Part shown: piece by piece, positions 56,879 to 64,000 of the stretch
How positions within the stretch are numbered: the stretch's first letter is position 1
Layout: the number at the start of each line of letters is the position of its first letter
Source: Pseudoscleropodium purum
Lineage: Eukaryota > Streptophyta > Bryopsida > Hypnales > Brachytheciaceae
NCBI GenBank assembly: GCA_963969395.1
Contig: OZ017795.1
Coordinates: 36,933,063 to 36,997,062 of the forward strand
DNA: 64,000 bases
Direction of reading: 5' to 3'
Translations under genes and position numbers: made by a program
Notes under the pieces: generated by a model
Databases searched by the model: none
Told to the model about the DNA's origin: nothing
The model's input: only the letters and a program-made list of their open reading frames with translations

Positions 56879-59468
56879 ATGGAGCTTGGGCGATGGCGAA
56901 TCCCACTCCCTGTCTCGACTTCTTCTCTGTACGCTCCCTCGCGTCTCGCTTTTTCTAGCTCGTTCTCATTCCAGGTGAAACAAGCATTTTTTTTCAGGTG
57001 ATTATGCATGAGTGAAAGATTTTGAGGTTAAGAATGTTGCTTGAGCCGCAGGCCGATTTTGATGCCTTGGCTGCTCTGAGGACTGAGGGACTCCAACCTC
57101 CAAATCCGCGCGTGCGACCTCTGGATAATCTTAACAAGTGTCGGCGCATTCTACCCGCTGTGAGTCTCCCTTATATATTCATTGCAGTAACCAGGTGTTA
57201 ACCGTATTGAAATTGAGTGAATTGAGCGAGCTCTGAGAGCTATGCTCTATTGGAGTAAAAGTTTAGAGGGACTTTTGTGAGTGTTATAAGCTAAAACATC
57301 TGAGCTATTCTATATAGTAACCTGGTATTAATCATATTGAAATTGGTTTCTTTGATCTAGTTGTGGGGATCCATTTTCTAGTTCTAGTGGGTTGGAATAT
57401 TGGTGGAATGTTATGAATGTCCTGAGTTGAAAACACTAGAGAGGATGCTCTACAGAGGAAACCTTAAGCGTGAACTTTTACTTCATGTACTTGCGTTGCT
57501 TGCACCGTGAACCAAATCTTGAGTGACATTTAAATATGTCTAAGCTGGGATTTTCTACTCTGTCAATGGGCATTCTGTTTGTGGTATTATAATGTATAAA
57601 TTTGGAACGCTGCAAAGATTGGTGAGTCTGTTTTGTAGGAAGGACTCGGCAAGTACTTTTTTTTCATCTTGAATCTCAATTTTTGCAGGATGTTCCAGAG
57701 TCTCTTGCGAACGCGCCAATAAGAGAACCGCGCTCGCAAGAATCAATTGCTGCGCAGCAACGTGCTAAGGTCTTCTTTTCTTTTCTTTCTTCTTTTTCTT
57801 TTTGTGGGTGTTGGCATTCTTGTAGCTTCTCTGATTGATTTGTTTCTATCATATTGTCCTTCTCTCCATCTTGCTTCGAATTGTATTCTACCTTCACGAT
57901 CGTTTTAGTTGAAGAACTCAACCTAGTTCCGGAAGATAATCGTTAATTCTGTGTTTTTTCTGAGATTTTTGAATTTTTTTTTCTCAGGGTTTTGGTATAC
58001 TTTGTTCATAGCCAAGAATTTTGAGTTTTTTACAGGCTCGCACATCGTTGATATTGGAGAAAGCAGCAGAGCGAGCTCGGCAGGCGAAGATTCTTGACAC
58101 CATCGCAGGTACAACAGCAGAGTAACACATGTGGGAAGCAACACGACTTTGTTCTTTTCTTTACGATAAATTGCCTGTAAGAATATGGCCGTCCTTTGTC
58201 AGTCAGCTAGTGTCGTCTCCATCATTTGTTACCGTCTCTTGCAGATAAATTAAGAGAGGGACCACTAGGTTTACTCGTGAGATGCTATGAAGAGAGATTA
58301 CGCATTCAGGTTTGGACTCGTCACACACATGGCATTCGAGGCACAATGGTGGGGTTTGTGCGAGCGTTGGACAAGCATTTTAACATGGTACTTCCATCTT
58401 CTCTGTGAAGGTAAATCCCATTAGTTTAGGTTCATGTTAGTAACGCGTCTGGAGAAGAGAAAAATCAAGGACATTGTCCAAATGAACTTCGATGGTTTTC
58501 AGAGACGCTTATATCCACAAAATGTATAAATCCAATCAATGCTCTGGTCAGTCATACAAAACAGTCTTTTTGTCTCGACAGGTGTTAAAATCTAAGTAAA
58601 TGGTTGGATTTTGGGCAGGTGATGCATGATGTTGATGAACAATATTCAGGTAAGAGCTCTGTCTTCGCTGTATTCTGAGAATACAGATGGAGTGCAGCGA
58701 TTTTAGAGGTTGACATGAAAGTTAGATGCTGCTGGTTTTCACATGACATTCTTAGTCAAGTTCCACCTTATTTTTTAGATGTCATCATCTGCCTTGTAAG
58801 GATGATGTGATAAAAATTGTATCCATAAATTTTTGTAGAGAAGCACCTAGTTCAACATTTTGAGCACGATTGTTTCTGATCGTCTATTTTACTGAGTATG
58901 GTAGGCTGAACACTTGACGAATATTTGATTGCGATTTGAAATCCCCAATGACGAGTACCTCTCTAATAAACCTGCTCTGACAACGGTGACCTGATTTCAG
59001 TTCTTCGTCGTGTGCCTCGGCTTGTGAACAAGCGGGGTCGAGTGAAGGTCCCTCAACTCGAAAAGGAAACGGCTGACAAACTCTTAGAGGACGAAACAGG
59101 AGATTGGGATGGGAATCAGAAGAAAGAACAAACTTCAGTTGGGGTTGAAAATCTGACTGAGAGGATGAAGGAACTGAAGCTGTTTCCGAAACTTGAATAT
59201 CGCCGGCGACATCTTAAACAGGTTTTGAAATGTGTTTGCTTCTGTTGGTCAACTTCCAGTTATAACCAACAGTCTTACTACTTGCTTTTGAATACTCGTA
59301 CACTTTCTGACCTGACTCACGACTTAGGTTTTACTTCGTAAACTTGGAATCATAGCGTTTTTATTGGACATCGTTGCCTGCTGTCTACTCTGACTGCTGC
59401 TATTTCTGACAAATGCGCAGGTTTTTGTCCGTGGGGACAGCGTAGTCATGGTTCGAAAGCTGGTGTAA
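56879..59468 (+). CDS. LSm11-like Sm-domain protein
   Basis: Exons 57052-57159, 57689-57769, 58036-58108, 58245-58387, 58619-58649, 59001-59221 and 59421-59468 join in phase. Two 5' ends are possible: an upstream exon 56879-56974 splicing in phase to 57052 (266 residues), or an ATG at 57034 read directly into that exon (240 residues). The N-terminus has a DFDALAALR block like the start of LSm11. The Sm domain is split by a long insert: Sm1 RLRIQVWTRHTHGIRGTMVG, FVRALDKHFNMVMHDVDEQY, a charged ~70-residue insert, then Sm2 LKQVFVRGDSVVMVRKLV. A split Sm domain of this kind is characteristic of LSm11, the U7 snRNP protein that processes histone mRNA 3' ends in animals; the role of plant homologues is unclear to me. 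Confidence 0.85.
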
Positions 59469-61600
59469 CGTGCTTATGCTGCAGTCTAAGGTCCACCAGA
59501 GCAGCTTTTCAGCTCTCTTCGCTTACGCCTAAGAAATTTGTCAGCTTCATTGTACTGGACATTACACTAGCTGCGGCATCAAGTGTGACTCATCCAATAG
59601 TGTTTGCACCTTACAGAGATTTCTATCAAAAAGTGAAACTTTTCATGAACATTATCACTTGGTTTCTTAACATTTGGTGTAGGTGGTGGTGGACAATATG
59701 TGTATTTGGTTTGTGAGCGATTTTAGTGAGTGTAGTTTTCGCTGGATATTACTGCCATGATGCATCGTGTTTTCACTGGGGTGCTCGTTGAAAGATGTCA
59801 ATTCCCATCTTCTACTCGCAGAGTAATTTGTAGGTAGACTTCTGCAATTCTTAGCCCTAGCAATTGCCCCATGTAGGCAAATATGGGAAGGCGATAGGAA
59901 TTGAAGTGACCCATTTCCAATAGTGTATGGATCTGTTCTGAATTTTTGAATTTCACTGCCGCAACAGTTCATAAACAATCATTCATTGTATCCTATTGTT
60001 AAGGACTTTTGTGGCATCATAGCCAAGCCCCTGGTTAAAACTAGGGTTTTAGGGTATGGAGTGAGTTTTCACAAGTACAACATGATTTTTAAGATCAAAC
60101 GATTGGATTTTGTAGGTGGGAAACCAGAAAATGGAATTTGAAATAATAATAAAACTTGTAGTATGTTAATAATTCCATTTGTATTGGTATTACATCTACC
60201 AATTGCTATGCAGATTATGATCATAAAAAAGCTATTCACTTGCTAATTTGTAAGTCTCCAAGTATATGGATAGGAACTTGGAAATGAATGAATACATGTA
60301 CTATTTTGATGTCGGTTTTACTGATACATTACCGGTACATTATTATTTGGGTTTTACTGATTTTTTGTATTTCTTTCCTCACGCTCCTGGAATCAGGATT
60401 TTGAGGACTCCTATCACCCAATTTTGCACAAAAACATCACTACCTACAAACAGAAAAGCCGGGACTGCTTGGATCCAAATTATGATACATTACTGGAGAC
60501 TTGATTAGATGGCAAAAATCAATTTTTGCAGCAGCCAACTGACCGCAAAGAAGTCTCAGCGCCTTGATTGCTCAACATATATGTTACATGTACAACTTCT
60601 GGTTGATAATTTCAATCTTCGATGAATATTAATTTCAAGTGCTTCTATTCTCTACACTAGACTCTATAAACCGTTTTCGACGAAAGGAAACTAAGCTGTA
60701 AATGGAGCTACAATAGCAAATCTCGCTAGCTTTAAGCCGAGGAATGTGCTTTTCTCTCTCTACTCCAGTGTACTAAAGAAACTCTTTTAACCGCTTCCGA
60801 CGAACGTAAACTAAGCTGTACATGGGTTTACAAATCAAGCTAGCTTGTAGCTAAAGAATCTCTGGTCAACTGATAAAAATTCGCAAAGGCGATCTGTACA
60901 CCCACTCAGTTGACCACACCCTATTTTCCAAAATTGAACTAGAGAATCCATTCCTCGCAGCCACTTCAAGACTCTGGTAATCCATTCCATAGATCCGAAA
61001 GATTCACAAACAATGCAACGAGCGAGTTGATCCTTGGCTTCAATTCGTGGCCAGCTAGTCACAGCAATCGCGCTAGCCGGCCATCCAGAACGCGGTCGTC
61101 GCAGCTGACTCCTTAACTCTTCAAGAATATAATGCCCCGTACGTCCGATCCGCTCTACCAATTAAGTAAATCACCGCCACCTAGAGCCGCCACCATCTCC
61201 GAATTGACAACGCCATTTAGATCCGCCACCATCTCCGAACTCCAATTTGCTCAGCTGACGCCAGTTCGAAGAACCGCCATCTCCTCCCACCATCATCATT
61301 CGTTGGGAAACACAGACCTTCTTCGAATTCAAACGCTCAATCGAATGATCGATGTGAATTCCGAGCTCAGTAGCTAAACTATTGTCCTACTTTCGATCAG
61401 ATGCTACTGAATTGAAATGATCAAAATAGGAATGTAATGCGACCAAATAATGTACGTATCAAAGTCCTGTAAGGTTGATCGATCACGAGCTTGGAATTGA
61501 ACTAAATTACTTCATCTATGCTCAGAAGTCAGACTTATATTCAGTTACAGTAAGAGCTCGCGCGTGTATGTAACGCGGAATCGAGCCCCACAGAGCTTGC
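59469..61600. other. Intergenic, no gene recognised
   Basis: Starts with the 3' flank of the LSm11-like gene. Two ~45 bp blocks containing GACGAA.G.AAACTAAGCTGTA recur 120 bp apart (60671 and 60791). A minus-strand open frame of 108 codons (60835-61161) and a plus-strand frame (61132-61377, with a repeated CCGCCACCATCTCCGAA) have no recognisable domain. Confidence 0.4.
60660..60835. repeat. Imperfect 120 bp-period tandem duplication
   Basis: The blocks CCGTTTTCGACGAAAGGAAA (60671) and CCGCTTCCGACGAACGTAAA (60791), each followed by CTAAGCTGTA(A/C)ATGG and later GCTAGCTT, mark two units of 120 bp. Confidence 0.7.
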
Positions 61601-63213
61601 AAGTGAAGTTAAGACTGATGCGTGCGGGTGAAGATGTCAAACTTGATGACTAGCTTTTTTGAGACTGTCCTCGAAGGAGCTAGCCTGTGTCATGCATGTC
61701 CTGGTTGCTGTCCCGGAGCTTCTTCGAATTCGCAAGACGACTCGGCCTGCGTAAATTCGATTTTCGCTGTCGGGCGATGTGCCCACAATCTAGACCCCCG
61801 CGTTGTGTCAACCATCCCATCCAAAGAATGCATTTCATGACGCATGCAATTGGATTGACACGAATCCAGGATCTTGCAATTGCCCAAAGATTGCATGAGT
61901 CATTTCCATGCATCTGCTCCCCGGGCCTGCAGCTGTATTTAGGAAGCTTTTGGTTTCGAGAGTCTGCCTAGCTAGCTGTCTTTCATGGGACTTTCGGGGA
62001 TCGTCTTTCTTTGTAACAAGAGGACGCGTGAACATGAGAAACCAACGGAGAAAAAGCTGCCCTTTTGAAGGATGCACAGGATTGTACGGAGGATTTCAAA
62101 GTCGGAGATTGTTGCCCAAGCTAGCTATCAGTTGAATTATTACCGGTATATATTCCAGTCTGACTTGCGGTCGGTACGCAGTCAAAAAGGGTTTGGAATT
62201 CTCAAAGCCTCGGAGCAACTTCCGACGGGGTTCGAAAGTGACTTTGCGAAGGTTCATGAGAAAGTGATTGGTTGAATCTCTGTTCTGGGTCGGATCACTG
62301 TTACTCTGGTAGAGGATTTGGACTTTGATTCACAAGTCAAGTACTCGTGGGTGGAAGAATTTTGTGGAATGGTCATTGCTTTCAATTTTTGATTTGGAAA
62401 CAAGGAGGTTACTTTACAGAAAATTGGGACTCTTCAGAGGGTCGCCAGGGTTTGACAAGCCAAGCTACTTTGCGAGCCCTATTGAGGCACTCAAAAGATG
62501 GAATCTTTGACAAAAAGTCAAAGATTCAATTTGTGTGACTATCGAGATTAACATTAGAAGATTTTTGGGGCCTCCGGATGTCTGCAAGTTATCACAGCCT
62601 GCGAACGCAGAAAACAGGTTCGGTGTAGCGGTTTGACATGGCCGAGGCCCTACCACATCATTGACCAAGAATTTTTTTAAATTTTTTTTTAAAATTTTTT
62701 TTTTGCATTTGAAGACTAAAAAATATTGTTCTTTTAATGAAAAAGAAAATTTTGACAACAAGCCGTTCCCCTCACTGTGGGGAACAGCTGCGGGGGAATA
62801 GGCCTGAAACAAGCTTCTGGACCCTCCAAAACTCTTCTAATGCAAGGATTATATCTCAATTTTCTATTTTGGACACGGTGGTCAAAGGAAGGTACTTGCA
62901 TTGCTTTTGTTGAACTGTGATTTTGTACTTGTTTAATGTGGATACAAATGATGACAAGAAAGAAGAGATTGCTCCATTTACATAATCTTGAGGTTCCTTT
63001 AACACTCTTTAGCAATCTTCTAAAGAATGTAATTTTTTTGTAATGTAGCGATTGAATTGTACATATATTGTATTTGATTTCTAGAATATGCTAAAATATG
63101 GCAAGACATACATAATTGGATTGTAATTCAAAAGTTAACATCTTTCATTTAGATGTCATTTTAACCCCTAGAAGACCAAGGCCTTTTTTATTGCCAAAAA
63201 ACATTCAAAATTG
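61601..63213. other. Intergenic, no gene recognised
   Basis: Mixed composition to about 62.6 kb with several short overlapping open frames, then AT-rich with long A and T runs (62665-62705). A GTTCCCC...GGGGAAC inverted repeat lies near 62764-62785. No domain or RNA gene seen. Confidence 0.4.
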
Positions 63214-63648
63214 CAGGGTTGACAGGACAGTCGAACGTCCGGGACGTCCGGACATGGACGTTGTGTCCGCAACGTCTGCTGACATTCACGGTCCCAACGA
63301 ATACAGCGTCTGCCGGGACCGCCCCGTCCGCCTATCCCCCCGTCCGCGGTCACTCCCTTAATCCTTAAACAATTAAATATTAAATGAAATACAATGATTC
63401 GCGATTTGTTATAAAAAAAATGTTTCCTTAGAATTAAAGGGAAAAGAAACCATTTTCATGAGTTATATTAATTTTTTGGGAAATGTAACCCTACTAACTC
63501 AAAATAGACAAGAACCGCCCCGTCCGCCCCGCCCCGCCCATCCACCTTCCGACGGCGGGAGGGACGCTGCGTCCGCTGGCATCCGTGAGGACAGACGTCT
63601 AGGTTACAGACGCTATTTGGGGGCAAATGTACTGATTTGTCAACCCTG
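63214..63648. mobile_element. hAT-type MITE, CAGGG family, copy C with AT-rich insert
   Basis: 435 bp with CAGGGTTGAC/GTCAACCCTG ends and a perfect 8 bp duplication CAAAATTG (63206-63213 and 63649-63656). The outer parts (63214-63351 and about 63510-63648) match copies A and B; between them lies ~155 bp of AT-rich DNA absent from A and B. ACCGCCCCGTCCGCC occurs on both sides of the insert. This is either a later insertion or a longer ancestral form. Confidence 0.92.
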
Positions 63649-63656
63649 CAAAATTG

Positions 63657-64000
63657 CCATTTCTATAGCAAAAGGTAAAAAAAAAATTTTAATTTTTAAC
63701 ATTTGATTGTTTGATCGTACACCTATCTATTAAGAGAATGTGTGGAAAAAATTTCAAAATCTTTGACTACAGAGATTGCATGATATCTACATTCAAAGTA
63801 GAAAAAACAAGTTTTTGAGAACATTGTGGGACTAGATTTTCAGACTTTGAACATTTTTAACTTTAATTTTTTGCACTACAAAGTTTGAGCTTTAAATCTT
63901 TATAGTATAAAATTGAGTTGAGAGTCTAGGAAAAATTCAAAATATTCAAAAATATTTAATTTTTATTCTTTAAAAAATTATTGAATAGAGATATGTATAA
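63657..64000. other. AT-rich DNA, no gene
   Basis: Stops in all frames, long A and T runs, no repeat boundaries seen before the window ends. Confidence 0.5.

Noticed and set aside
61130..61175. tRNA A-box-like sequence on the minus strand (TTGGTAGAGCGGATCGGACG)
   Set aside because: No B-box (GGTTCGA) at tRNA or SINE spacing and no acceptor stem pairing could be found, so I do not call a tRNA or SINE.

Overview
The window reads as nuclear DNA of a land plant. The evidence is intron-rich genes with GT-AG splice sites, homologues of plant organelle-targeted proteins (a Der GTPase, an MnmA thiouridylase, a plastid-type atypical SDR), an ATL-type RING-H2 ubiquitin ligase, TTTAGGG telo-box motifs upstream of genes, G-box/ABRE promoter motifs and long AT-rich transposon-filled intergenic DNA. 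A bryophyte (moss) source is my best inference, mainly from the spherulin-4-like gene and the style of the kinase; no single feature proves it.

Layout. 1-3.6 kb: a divergent TKL-like kinase (minus strand) with a broken, duplicated N-terminal part, between two copies of a ~140 bp direct repeat. 3.9-8.4 kb: an 8-exon double-GTPase Der (EngA) gene whose second intron is built from tandem copies of an exon end. 9.9-10.6 kb: a single-exon ATL RING-H2 ligase (minus) with a three-fold repeated upstream region. 11.6-17.3 kb: AT-rich DNA holding a decayed non-LTR (LINE) retrotransposon. 18.7-21.8 kb: MnmA/TRMU-type tRNA 2-thiouridylase, 8 exons. 22.8-28.9 kb: a 12-exon gene joining a long charged, helical LEA-like N-terminal half to a Tic62-like NAD(P)-binding domain, with two CACGTG boxes upstream. 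30-37 kb: an unrecognised membrane-protein ORF, a 17 bp minisatellite, decayed coding remnants, a 264 bp tandem duplication and three hAT-type MITEs.

37.86-54.86 kb is a giant inverted repeat: two arms of about 6.17 kb around a 4.66 kb AT-rich spacer. Paired positions always sum to 92717 and every stretch I compared in the core is identical. Each arm carries the same two-exon spherulin-4-like gene with the same internal stop codon. The outer edges fade into diverged but alignable sequence, which suggests homogenisation by gene conversion rather than a simple assembly duplicate. 56.9-59.5 kb: an LSm11-like Sm-domain gene. The last 4.5 kb is AT-rich and carries another MITE with an AT-rich insert.

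The most distinctive mobile DNA is a set of five small GC-rich elements of two related non-autonomous hAT families (termini CAGGGTTGAC and CATGGTTGTCATA). Each is bounded by an 8 bp target-site duplication that can be read directly, and one copy interrupts an open reading frame that continues in frame on its far side.

Functional themes among intact genes: organelle ribosome assembly (Der), tRNA wobble thiolation (MnmA), a probable plastid stress/redox protein (LEA-like SDR), ubiquitin ligation (ATL) and RNA metabolism (LSm11-like). They are not an operon and there is no sign that they act in one pathway.
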